NCBI GenBank assembly: GCA_019637155.1 | Contig: JAHBWE010000003.1 | Coordinates: forward strand, 248,001-312,000 | DNA: 64,000 bases | Direction: 5' to 3' | DNA from: Labilithrix sp. | GTDB lineage: Bacteria; Myxococcota_A; Polyangia; Polyangiales; Polyangiaceae | In this document: one piece after another, positions 54,739 through 62,698 of the stretch | Position numbering within the stretch: position 1 is the stretch's first letter | Layout of the letters: each line of letters opens with the position of its first letter | Notes under the pieces: generated by a model | What the model was told of the DNA's origin: nothing | What the model saw: only the letters and a program-made list of their open reading frames with translations | Database searches by the model: none | Translations under genes and position numbers: made by a program

Positions 54739-55746
54739 ATGGTCGCTCTTCCTGTCTTTCAGTACGCTCCTCTGCCTGCGACGCCGCCGCGATCGGTGCG
54801 GTTGTCGCTGACGGATCGGTGCGATCTCGCGTGCATCTACTGCCGCCCCGACAAGCAGGATGGGTACCTCGAGGACCGGCTCGAGATCGAGGCGTGGAAG
54901 ACGATGGCGACCGGGCTCGTCCGCGCCGGCGTGCGGCGCGTGCGGCTCACCGGGGGGGAGCCGCTCTTGCATCCTGCCGTCGTCGAGGTGATCGCGTTCC
55001 TTCGCACGCTCGGAGTCGAGGACCTCGCGCTCACCACGAACGCGACGCGGCTCGAGCGGTATGCGAAGCCGCTGCGCGAGGCCGGGCTTCAGCGCATCAA
55101 CGTGTCGCTCGACACGCTCGACGCGGAGCGGTTCGCGCGGCTCACGCGCGGGGGCAAGCTCGCCACCGTGCTCCGCGGGATCGAGGCCGCGCGGGCGGTC
55201 GGGTTCGACGAGATCAAGCTGAACGCCGTCGTCGTGAAGGACGAGAACGACGCGGAGCTCGAGGCGATCGTGCGCTGGTGCTGGGAGCGCGGGATCGTCC
55301 CCCGCTTCCTCGAGGTCATGCTCATCGCCGAAGGCGCCAAGCTCCGCGACCGCGTCGTCCGCGCGAGCGAGATGCGCGCGCGCCTCGCCCACCTCCTCGA
55401 GAGCGGCGACGCGCAGGCCGAGGCGGACCGCGGCCCCGCGAAGTACCTCTTCGCTCGCCACGAGCCCGAGCGTGGGCTGGGGCGGAAGGTCGGGTTCATC
55501 ACCGGCACGAGCGACACCTACTGCAAGGGCTGCGACCGCCTCCGCGTCGCCGCCGATGGCACGCTCCGCCCCTGCCTCGCGACCAACGACGGGCTCCCCG
55601 CCGCGCGCATCGCTCGGCGCGGCGACGTCGACGGGATCGCCGAGGCCGTCGCGGACGCCTGGACGAAGAAGCCCGACGGCGACGCCTGGAAAGGCTGCAC
55701 CGAGCCCGACGCCGCGCGCGTCTCGATGCGCGGCATCGGCGGCTAG
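54739..55746 (+). CDS. moaA: GTP 3',8-cyclase
   Basis: Radical SAM enzyme that converts GTP to the cyclised precursor used by MoaC. The N-terminal cluster motif is CDLACIYCRP (CxxxCxxC, about residues 30-37), followed by RLTGGEPLLHP for SAM binding and TTNATRLER. The second, C-terminal iron-sulfur cluster is in YCKGCDRLRVAADGTLRPC. The protein ends RGIGG; a C-terminal Gly-Gly is required in studied MoaA proteins. At 335 residues the length is normal. With moaB and moaD divergent beside it, and moaC, moaE and moeA to the left of cas, the window holds most of the cofactor pathway. Confidence 0.96.
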   Translation: MVALPVFQYAPLPATPPRSVRLSLTDRCDLACIYCRPDKQDGYLEDRLEIEAWKTMATGLVRAGVRRVRLTGGEPLLHPAVVEVIAFLRTLGVEDLALTTNATRLERYAKPLREAGLQRINVSLDTLDAERFARLTRGGKLATVLRGIEAARAVGFDEIKLNAVVVKDENDAELEAIVRWCWERGIVPRFLEVMLIAEGAKLRDRVVRASEMRARLAHLLESGDAQAEADRGPAKYLFARHEPERGLGRKVGFITGTSDTYCKGCDRLRVAADGTLRPCLATNDGLPAARIARRGDVDGIAEAVADAWTKKPDGDAWKGCTEPDAARVSMRGIGG

Positions 55747-55760
55747 ACGCCTAAACGCGG

Positions 55761-57638
55761 TCAGGCGACGACGTCGAGGCCGACGATCTTCATGAGGCGG
55801 AGCGCGTTGCTGCTCTGCACGACGCCCTGACGGAGCTTGTAGTCGAAGCTCATCACCTCGCCCTCGACCTGCTCCTCGAAGTGCACGTTCTTCACGTCGC
55901 CCGCGAGCTCGGTCTCGAGATCGCCGAGGCCTAGGTCGTGGGTCGAGACCGCGCCCATCGCCCTCCGCGCGAGGAGCTCCTTCATGATCGCGCGCGCGCC
56001 GATGAGGCGCTCGCGCGTGTTCGTGCCGTGGAGGATCTCGTCGAGGAGGAAGAGGAGCGTTCCCGGTCGCTCGCCCTTCGCGATCGCCTTCGAGAGATCG
56101 AGGACGAGCTTCAGCTTCTTGAGCTCGGCGTAGAAGCGGCTCGTACCCTCCTCGAGGGAGTCGGAGACGCGCATGCTCGTCGCGACCTCGAGGCGGCCGA
56201 TCGTGAGCTCTTTCGCGCAGACGGGGGCGCCCGCGTTCGCGAGGACGGCGTTCGTGCCGATCGCGCGGAGGAGCGTGCTCTTGCCGGACATGTTCGAGCC
56301 GGTCACGACGAGGGCGTGGCCCGGGCCCGCGAGCGTGACGTCGTTCGAGACGCGCTTGTCGGCGTCGATGAGCGGATGACCGAGCGACGTCGCGACGAAG
56401 ACGGCCTCGCCCTCGTCTTCGCCCTTCTGGAAAGAAGGGAACGCGTAGTCCGGGTTCTCGAACGCGAAGCCCGCGATCGACGCGAGCGCCTCGAGCTCCG
56501 CGAGCGAGCGGAACCAGCTGAACGCCGCCTTGCCCGCGCGGGCACGCCACTTCTCGAGCGCCAGCGCGCACCAGAGATCCCACATCAACGCGGGGCCGAT
56601 GAAGAAGCGGAAGACCTCGTTGTTGCGCGCGTCGACGAAGCCCACGATGCGGGAGAGCGCGCTCATCTCCTCGGTCGCGCGCGAGCCGCTCTCGGCGAGC
56701 CGCTTCTGCAAACCGAGCAGCACGTCGGCCTCGAATTTTTCGTCTTCGAGGAGCTTCAGCATGTCGCCGTAGCGGGAGAGCGCGCTCTCCTTCGAAGAGG
56801 CCGCCTCGAGCGCGGGCTGGATGCGGGGGCGGAGCGCGTTGAGGACGGCGACCGACACCACGAAGGGCAACAGGAAGAGCATGCGATGCACGAGGCCCAT
56901 CCCGCCCGCGACCGCGAGGCCGATCGTCGTGGCGGGCACGAGCGCGGCGACGATCGCGATGCCGCCGGGCAGCTTGGCTTCGCCTGCCTTCGAGCCGGTC
57001 TGCCCCGCCCACATCACGAACGGGCGTGGATCGGGCTTCTGATCCTTGTCGTCGAGGAGCGCGCCGACGGCCGCGAGCTGCTCGCGCAGCGTGAGCCGCG
57101 GCGCGAGGTCCTTCACCGCGGCTTGCCGCTTCTCGACCGCGAGGGCGAAGTCGGCGTTCGAGCCTTGCGGGCGATCGTCGCCCGAGAGCCAGCGCGCGAG
57201 GATCTCCTCGCCGTAACGCGTGGACGTCACGTCGATGCGCTGGAAGAGCGACGCGCGACCGAAGACGTCGAGGTCGCCCGCGTACGGGTGCGTCGGCACG
57301 GCCCAGCGCGCGCCCGTCTGCGGGAACGCGCGCCACTTGCCGCTCATGCGATCGAGCGCGCGCTCGTGGAACCGCATCGCGGCCGCGGCGCGGTCCTTCT
57401 CGGCGTGGATGCGCGCGTGCACGACGACGAGCGCGCCGAACGCGATCACGCACGCGACGACGCCGAGCCAGGTCTCGCGCGGCACGTTCGCGAAGGCGAT
57501 CGCGATGACGAGGCCGATCGCGCCGAGGGCCGCGACGAGGCGCGCGTTGCCGATCGCGTTCGCCTTGCCCTCGAGGGTCTCGGCGTTGGCCTTGCGCGCG
57601 GCGAGCGCGGCCTCGTGTGTCTCTCGCGGCGACTTCAA
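55761..57638 (-). CDS. Membrane-associated MutS-like ATPase
   Basis: A 625-residue protein with a C-terminal MutS-type ATPase domain: Walker A TGSNMSGKSTLLRAIG (about residue 448), LFLLDEILHGTNTRERL as Walker B, and a switch in STHDLGLGDLE. The N-terminus has two hydrophobic helices (LVAALGAIGLVIAIAFANV, LGVVACVIAFGALVVV), and another pair lies near residues 225-265. The mismatch-binding and connector domains of true MutS are missing. Such MutS-related membrane proteins occur in many bacteria and their role is unknown. The start is TTG 57638, because an in-frame stop lies just upstream. A 44-bp tandem repeat lies in its upstream region. Confidence 0.85.
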   Translation of the reverse strand: MKSPRETHEAALAARKANAETLEGKANAIGNARLVAALGAIGLVIAIAFANVPRETWLGVVACVIAFGALVVVHARIHAEKDRAAAAMRFHERALDRMSGKWRAFPQTGARWAVPTHPYAGDLDVFGRASLFQRIDVTSTRYGEEILARWLSGDDRPQGSNADFALAVEKRQAAVKDLAPRLTLREQLAAVGALLDDKDQKPDPRPFVMWAGQTGSKAGEAKLPGGIAIVAALVPATTIGLAVAGGMGLVHRMLFLLPFVVSVAVLNALRPRIQPALEAASSKESALSRYGDMLKLLEDEKFEADVLLGLQKRLAESGSRATEEMSALSRIVGFVDARNNEVFRFFIGPALMWDLWCALALEKWRARAGKAAFSWFRSLAELEALASIAGFAFENPDYAFPSFQKGEDEGEAVFVATSLGHPLIDADKRVSNDVTLAGPGHALVVTGSNMSGKSTLLRAIGTNAVLANAGAPVCAKELTIGRLEVATSMRVSDSLEEGTSRFYAELKKLKLVLDLSKAIAKGERPGTLLFLLDEILHGTNTRERLIGARAIMKELLARRAMGAVSTHDLGLGDLETELAGDVKNVHFEEQVEGEVMSFDYKLRQGVVQSSNALRLMKIVGLDVVA

Positions 57639-57661
57639 GCGCGGCGAGGTCTATCACGCCC

Positions 57662-57771
57662 GCGATCACGCCGCGCGACGCTCTTGCCAGGCCCCGCCTG
57701 CGCCTGCGATCACGCCGCGCGACGCTCCTGCCAGGCCCCGCCTGCGCCCGCGATCACGCCGCGCGACGCTC
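57662..57771. repeat. Two and a half copies of a 44-bp tandem repeat
   Basis: Units start at 57662, 57706 and 57750, each beginning GCGATCACGCCGCGCGACGC; the third is cut after about 22 bases. Units 1 and 2 differ at two positions. The tract fills the gap between the MutS-like gene start and the 3' end of the winged-helix gene, and the last copy supplies that gene's final codons and stop. Confidence 0.85.
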
Positions 57772-58125
57772 GGTCTTCGTCTTCGGCGCGCGAGCGAGAC
57801 GCGGCGCGGGGGAAGGCGCCGCGGCCACACGCGGCGACGCGGAAGAGGCCGCGGACGCGACGCCCGGCGCCGCGGAAGAGGCCGTGGACGCGACGCGCGT
57901 GGCGGGGCGCTTCGCGATGGCGACGCCGATGGCGAGGCCGGCCAGCGTGAGGCCGACGCCGTGGGTGTTGCGCTGGAGGAGGCCCTGGCGGAGGAGGAGC
58001 TTCACCGCGTCGCGGACGGCGGCTTCGTCCGCGCCGACGCGGACGACGAGCTGTTCGATGGTCGGCTGGGAGCGGCGGCGGGCGAGACGGAGGAAGGCGC
58101 GAAGGACGTCGAGCTCGAGGTTCAT
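57754..58125 (-). CDS. Small winged-helix-like protein
   Basis: A 123-residue protein. Residues 1-65 (LELDVLRAFLRLARRRSQPT, IEQLVVRVGADEAAVRDAVK, LLLRQGLLQRNTHGVGLTLA) have the helix-turn-helix-wing layout of small DNA-binding domains. The C-terminal half is a low-complexity Ala/Ser/Pro/Arg tail with repeated AS(T)ASSAAPGVA-type segments. It may be a transcription factor, but no close family is recognised. ATG 58125 is preferred to the ATG at 58155. The last codons and the stop fall inside the 44-bp repeat, so the present C-terminus may have been created by repeat expansion. Confidence 0.6.
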   Translation of the reverse strand: MNLELDVLRAFLRLARRRSQPTIEQLVVRVGADEAAVRDAVKLLLRQGLLQRNTHGVGLTLAGLAIGVAIAKRPATRVASTASSAAPGVASAASSASPRVAAAPSPAPRLARAPKTKTERRAA

Positions 58126-58203
58126 GTGCAGTACCTTACGTTCAGCACTGAACACTCGTCCACTTCTTGGCTCTGATTTTTTGTTCAGGTGTTTTCCACA
58201 GGC

Positions 58204-58980
58204 CTAAGTGCGCGGAAGGATTGCGTCGAAGAAGCTCCGCTTGCCGATCCGCCGCGAGACGATCGCGTTCTGGAGGCGGAGGTGGCGAGCCTCGTCGGCC
58301 GCGTTGCAGGCCCCGGCGCGCGTGCAGTAGTCGGCCTCGCCGAGGAACGGATCGCCGGCGAAGTAGATCTGCGAGGTCAGGAGCGCGTTGCCGGCGGGCG
58401 AGCGGAACGTCACGTGGATGTGGGCCGGCCGCGTGCCCGCCGCGTCGCTGTAGCGGCCCGGGAGGATCGACTCGAAGCTGTAGCGACCGAGCTGATCGGT
58501 CACGATCTTCCCGCGGAGACGCATGTCTGCGCCGCCGGGCGAGTACTCGCCGGCCGCGTTCGCCTGCCAGAGATCGAGCGTGTAGCCCTTGAGCGGCGTG
58601 CGGCAGTCGGGCCCGAGGAGGCGCCCCTCCACGAGCAGCGGAACGCCCTTTTCCTCGGGCTCCGCGATGCTGAGCGTGCGGATCGGGGCGCCCGGCGCGT
58701 AGTACGGGCCGAGCGCGTCGCGCGTCGTGACGCGGCAGCCGCCGGCGTCGACGTCCGTGCTGAGCGCGTCGTCGGCGCCGAGGAGCTCGCTCCCCTCCTC
58801 TCCTTCTTCCGCCGCGCTCGCCGTGCAGCCCACCGCGCCGACCGCCGCGACCGCCGCGCCGGCCCCGAGCCACGCGAGGAAATCGCGGCGGCTGCGCTCC
58901 ACCGCGCGGCGCGGCGCGACGTCCGAGATGCGGGGAAGCGAAACGAGACGAGGGCGGTAGACCGGAGTGAGCGAGCGCAT
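58204..58980 (-). CDS. Exported intradiol dioxygenase-like protein
   Basis: A 258-residue relative of protocatechuate and catechol dioxygenases. The N-terminus has a twin-arginine motif (SRRDFLAWLG) followed by a hydrophobic segment ending in AVGAVGC, so it is probably a Tat-exported lipoprotein. Catalytic-domain features are TTRDALGPYYAPGAP with the first iron tyrosine, GRYSFESILPGRYSD with the second, and RPAHIHVTFR with the two iron histidines. All four iron ligands are therefore visible. Exported, lipid-anchored members of this family are uncharacterised and may act on lignin- or catechol-type compounds (inference). The gene is isolated on its strand. Confidence 0.88.
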   Translation of the reverse strand: MRSLTPVYRPRLVSLPRISDVAPRRAVERSRRDFLAWLGAGAAVAAVGAVGCTASAAEEGEEGSELLGADDALSTDVDAGGCRVTTRDALGPYYAPGAPIRTLSIAEPEEKGVPLLVEGRLLGPDCRTPLKGYTLDLWQANAAGEYSPGGADMRLRGKIVTDQLGRYSFESILPGRYSDAAGTRPAHIHVTFRSPAGNALLTSQIYFAGDPFLGEADYCTRAGACNAADEARHLRLQNAIVSRRIGKRSFFDAILPRT

Positions 58981-59056
58981 GGGGGTCTCTATGACCCCGG
59001 AGTGCCGTTCCGTGAATCGATATGATTCGAACGCCGGCGTAAGGCAGCGCTTTACG

Positions 59057-61243
59057 CTACTGAAGCGCGACGCCGAGCTCGTTGAGGAGGAACGCGTTCT
59101 CGTCGGCGAGCTCGTCGGCGAGCTTCGTCACTGGCTTGCCCGCGCCGTGACCCGCCTTCGTCTCGACGCGGAGGAGCACCGGGCGCGCCGCGTCGCCCTG
59201 CGCCTCTTGCATGCGCGCCGCCATCTTGCGCGCGTGCATCGGGTCGACGCGCGAGTCGCTCTCCGCGGTGGTGAACAGCATCGACGGGTACTTCTTGCCG
59301 TCCTCGACGTGGTGGTACGGCGAGTACGCGTGGAGGAACTTGAAGTGCTCCGCCTTGTCGGGATCGCCGTACTCCGGGATCCAGAGCTTGGCGATGCGGA
59401 AGTGGTGGTAGCGGACCATGTCCGTGAGCGGCACGAGCGAGAGGCCGACGCGGAACATCTCCGGACGCTGCGTCACGGCAGCCGCGACGAGGAGGCCGCC
59501 GTTCGAGCCGCCGACGACGCCGAGGCTTTCCGGCGCCGCGATCTTCTCCTTGAAGAGGAGCTCCGCGCACGCATAGAGGTCGTCGAAGACGTTCTGCTTC
59601 TTCTCCAGCATCCCGCCCTTGTGCCAGTCCTCCCCGAGCTCGCCGCCGCCGCGGAGGATCGCCGTCGCCCAGATCGCGCCGCGCCGCACGACGGCGAGGG
59701 CGCGCGAGCTGAACCCCGGCGTCTGGTTCACGTTGAAGCCGCCGTAGCCGTAGAGCACGGTCGGGTTCTTCCCCGTCTTCTTGAACCCCTTCTTCGCGAT
59801 GACGAACATCGGCACGCGCGTCCCGTCCTTCGAGGTCGCGAAGAGCTGCGTCACCTCGATGTCGGGCTCGTTGAACTGCGCGCCGACGCGGTCCCAGAGC
59901 GTGAGGCTCGCGCTTTGATGGAGGTCCGCGCGGTACACCTGGCTCGGCACCACGTACGACGTGAACGTCACGAAGACCTCGTCGCTCGACGGATGCCCCG
60001 TCGTCGAGGACGAGCCGATGCCCGGCAGCGCGATCGCGCCCTTGCTCTTGCCGTCGAGCGAGAAGCGCTCCACCCGGGTCGATGCATCATGCAAGTACGT
60101 CGTGACGATCTCGTTCTTCAGCACGTCGAACGAGGTCAGGACGTCCTTCCCCTCCGGGATCAGCTCCCTCCACGAGGCGCGATCGAGCTTCGCGTAGTCG
60201 ACGGCGTAGAGGCGGTAGCGCGGCGCGCCGTCGTTGGTGGAGATGTAGAGCTTGTCGTCGTTCGGATCCGGCTCGAAGAGAGCGGGCACGCCGGTGACGA
60301 CGGGCGTGAACGTCCCCGCGGTCCCCTTCGTGAGGTCGCGCAGGTAGACCTCGCTCTTGTCCCAGCCCATGTGGACGCGGACGACGAGCCAGCGGCCGTT
60401 CGGCGAAATGAGGACCTGCGGGACGTCGGTCTTGTCGCGTCCGTCGCCGAAGACGAGCTTGTCGTTCTTCGGGTCCTGGCCGACGACGTGGAGGAAGATC
60501 TTCGCGTAGTACTTCTCGTCGCCGGCCGGCACGGAGCCGGGCTCGGGGTGACGCGAGTAGTAGAAGCTCTTGCCGTCGGGCAGCCACGCGACCGACGCGT
60601 GCCGCGTGCGATCGATCCGATCGGGCAGGTCCTTGCCCGTCGCGACGTCGCGGATGTGGAGGACGCTCTCCTCGCTCCCGGACTCGCTGCGCCCCCACGC
60701 GACGAAGGCGCCGTCGCGCGACGGGAACCACCAGTCGAGCGCGCTCGTCCCGTCGTCGGAGAGCGCCGCGACGTCGATGAGGACGCGGTCCTTCCCCGCG
60801 TGCCCGTCGCGCACGTAGAGGTTCGGCTGGTTCTGCGCGCCCTCCCGCTTCATGTGGAAGTAGCGGATCCCCTTCCCCGTCGGGCGGATCGCGGGCGCGC
60901 CGACGCTGCCGATCTGGAGGACGTCGGTGATCTCCTTCTTCAATTTTTCGCGGCCCGGGATCGCGTCGATGACCTCGCGCGTGTGAGCGTTCTGCGCGTC
61001 GGTCCAGGTCTTGGTCTCTTGCGACGCGCCGTCCTCGAGCCACCGGTACGGATCGGGCACCTTCACGCCGTGGAGGGTGTCGACGACGTCGGACTTTCGC
61101 GTCATGAGCGTTTTCCTCGATCCGGACGTCGTCTCGGTCACGGTGACCGGCGGCGTCGCGGTGGTGACGGGGGGGATCTCGGGCGTCTTCGGCTCGGCGC
61201 ACGCGAGAGCGCACACGGGCACGAGGAGCAAACAGCGCTTCAT
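59057..61243 (-). CDS. Prolyl oligopeptidase family serine peptidase (S9A)
   Basis: An exported 728-residue peptidase that cleaves after proline in small peptides. The N-terminus KRCLLLVPVCALACAEP is a lipoprotein signal. The S9 N-terminal region is recognised by VKVPDPYRWLEDG, and a seven-bladed propeller fills the middle. The catalytic domain has the serine in GGSNGGLLVAAAV (about residue 582), the aspartate near ESDSRVDPMHARK and the histidine in KAGHGAGKP, all present. ATG 61243 gives the signal peptide; the longer frame to 61603 is antisense to surE. Its start lies 44 bases from the divergent surE start. Confidence 0.93.
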   Translation of the reverse strand: MKRCLLLVPVCALACAEPKTPEIPPVTTATPPVTVTETTSGSRKTLMTRKSDVVDTLHGVKVPDPYRWLEDGASQETKTWTDAQNAHTREVIDAIPGREKLKKEITDVLQIGSVGAPAIRPTGKGIRYFHMKREGAQNQPNLYVRDGHAGKDRVLIDVAALSDDGTSALDWWFPSRDGAFVAWGRSESGSEESVLHIRDVATGKDLPDRIDRTRHASVAWLPDGKSFYYSRHPEPGSVPAGDEKYYAKIFLHVVGQDPKNDKLVFGDGRDKTDVPQVLISPNGRWLVVRVHMGWDKSEVYLRDLTKGTAGTFTPVVTGVPALFEPDPNDDKLYISTNDGAPRYRLYAVDYAKLDRASWRELIPEGKDVLTSFDVLKNEIVTTYLHDASTRVERFSLDGKSKGAIALPGIGSSSTTGHPSSDEVFVTFTSYVVPSQVYRADLHQSASLTLWDRVGAQFNEPDIEVTQLFATSKDGTRVPMFVIAKKGFKKTGKNPTVLYGYGGFNVNQTPGFSSRALAVVRRGAIWATAILRGGGELGEDWHKGGMLEKKQNVFDDLYACAELLFKEKIAAPESLGVVGGSNGGLLVAAAVTQRPEMFRVGLSLVPLTDMVRYHHFRIAKLWIPEYGDPDKAEHFKFLHAYSPYHHVEDGKKYPSMLFTTAESDSRVDPMHARKMAARMQEAQGDAARPVLLRVETKAGHGAGKPVTKLADELADENAFLLNELGVALQ

Positions 61244-61286
61244 GCCGCGAATGCTACTCGAAGCGCGTTGCGCTAGGGTGCGGAGC

Positions 61287-62105
61287 GTGCCGGAACAAAA
61301 CACCTCCGCGCCCGCCGCGCGGCCCCTCGTCCTCCTCTCGAACGACGACGGCGTCACGAGCCGCGGCCTCCTCGTGCTGGGCGAAGCGCTCGCGGCGTGG
61401 GCCGACGTCGTCATCGTCGCGCCGGAGACGGAGCAGAGCGCCACGTCGCACTCGCTCACGCTGAACCGCCCGCTCCGCGCGCGCCGCGTCGAGGACGGCG
61501 TCTTCGCGATCGACGGCTCGCCGGCCGACTGCGTGTACATCGCGCTCCACTCGGAGACGAAGTTCCTCCCGCGCTGGCCCGACCTCGTCGTCTCGGGCAT
61601 CAACCGCGGCCTGAACCTGGGGCAGGACGCCTTCTACTCCGGCACCGTCGCGGCGGCGCGGGAGGGCGCGCTGCGCGGCATCCCCGCCATCGCCGCGAGC
61701 GCGCACTCGAAGGCCGATCAGAAGCGCGTCGCGGGGCTCACCTCCACGCTCGCGCAGCGCCTCTTCCACGAGACGCGCGCGACGCACTCGACGCGCCCGC
61801 CGCCGAAGCTCGTCCGCGGCACGCCGCTCCTGAACCTCAACGTCCCGCTCGAGTGGACGGGCGAGGTGCGGCACGTGAAGCTCGGCTCGCGGCTCTACGA
61901 CGAGACGCTCGACGTCCGCCTCGATCCGCGGGGCCGCGAGTACATCTGGCTCGGGGGTCCGGGGGTGCAGCACGAGTCGGATCCGGGGAGCGACACCGAC
62001 GCGTACGACGCGGGCGCGGCGTCGGTGACGATGCTGCTCCTCGATCTGACGCGCGCCGACGAGGGCGGCCTCGTCGACCGCCTCATCACGTCGCTCCCAG
62101 GGTAG
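61287..62105 (+). CDS. surE: 5'/3'-nucleotidase SurE
   Basis: Metal-dependent phosphatase acting on nucleoside monophosphates, with a role in stress survival in other bacteria. The metal site is in VLLSNDDGVTSRGLLVL near the start, followed by VVAPETEQSATSHSLTL, the conserved VSGINRGLNLGQDAFYSGTV then AAAREGALRGIPAIA, and the C-terminal dimerisation arm with SDTDAYDAGAASVTML. The length is about 272 residues. The start is uncertain: GTG 61287 fits best, while GTG 61278 and ATG 61251 are in frame. It runs toward apt with a 56-base gap. Confidence 0.93.
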   Translation: MPEQNTSAPAARPLVLLSNDDGVTSRGLLVLGEALAAWADVVIVAPETEQSATSHSLTLNRPLRARRVEDGVFAIDGSPADCVYIALHSETKFLPRWPDLVVSGINRGLNLGQDAFYSGTVAAAREGALRGIPAIAASAHSKADQKRVAGLTSTLAQRLFHETRATHSTRPPPKLVRGTPLLNLNVPLEWTGEVRHVKLGSRLYDETLDVRLDPRGREYIWLGGPGVQHESDPGSDTDAYDAGAASVTMLLLDLTRADEGGLVDRLITSLPG

Positions 62106-62161
62106 GCCGCGTGATGCGTATCACGCGGCACAGCCTCCCGAAGGTTGGCTAGACTCGCGCC

Positions 62162-62695
62162 ATGCTCTCCGCCGACGCGCTCGCGTACGTGAAATCGAAG
62201 ATCCGCGACATCCCGGACTTCCCCTCTCCAGGCATCATCTTCAAGGACATCACGCCGCTCCTCGCCGACCCGCGCGCGTTCCACATCGTCCTCGACTCGC
62301 TCGCGGAGCGCTTCATCGGCGCGCACGTGGACGCCGTCGTCGGCGTCGAGGCGCGCGGCTTCATCTTCGGCGGCGCGCTCGCGGCGCGCCTCAACGCGAG
62401 CTTCGTCCCCGCGCGCAAGCCGGGCAAGCTCCCCGCCGTCGTCGACAAGGTCGCCTACGCGACGGAGTACTCGACCGCCGAGCTCGAGATGCACAAGGAC
62501 TCGCTGCGACCGGGCACCCGCGCCATCATCGTCGACGACGTGCTCGCTACCGGCGGCACCGCGAAGGCCGCCGCCAGCCTCGTCGTCGGCCAGGGCGGCG
62601 AGGTCGTCGCCTACGCCTTCGTCATCGAGCTCGAGTTCCTCAAGGGCCGCACCGTGCTCCAACCGACGCGGATCGAGTCGGTGCTGGGGTACTGA
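62162..62695 (+). CDS. apt: Adenine phosphoribosyltransferase
   Basis: Purine-salvage enzyme that makes AMP from adenine and PRPP; 177 residues. Signatures are IRDIPDFPSPGIIFKDITPL at the N-terminus, VVGVEARGFIFGGALAARL and the PRPP-binding loop AIIVDDVLATGGTAKAA. RKPGKLP is the flexible-loop region of the family. ATG 62162 is the only reasonable start. The gene is convergent with the protein kinase gene, with only three bases between the two stop codons. Confidence 0.97.
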   Translation: MLSADALAYVKSKIRDIPDFPSPGIIFKDITPLLADPRAFHIVLDSLAERFIGAHVDAVVGVEARGFIFGGALAARLNASFVPARKPGKLPAVVDKVAYATEYSTAELEMHKDSLRPGTRAIIVDDVLATGGTAKAAASLVVGQGGEVVAYAFVIELEFLKGRTVLQPTRIESVLGY

Positions 62696-62698
62696 CCG

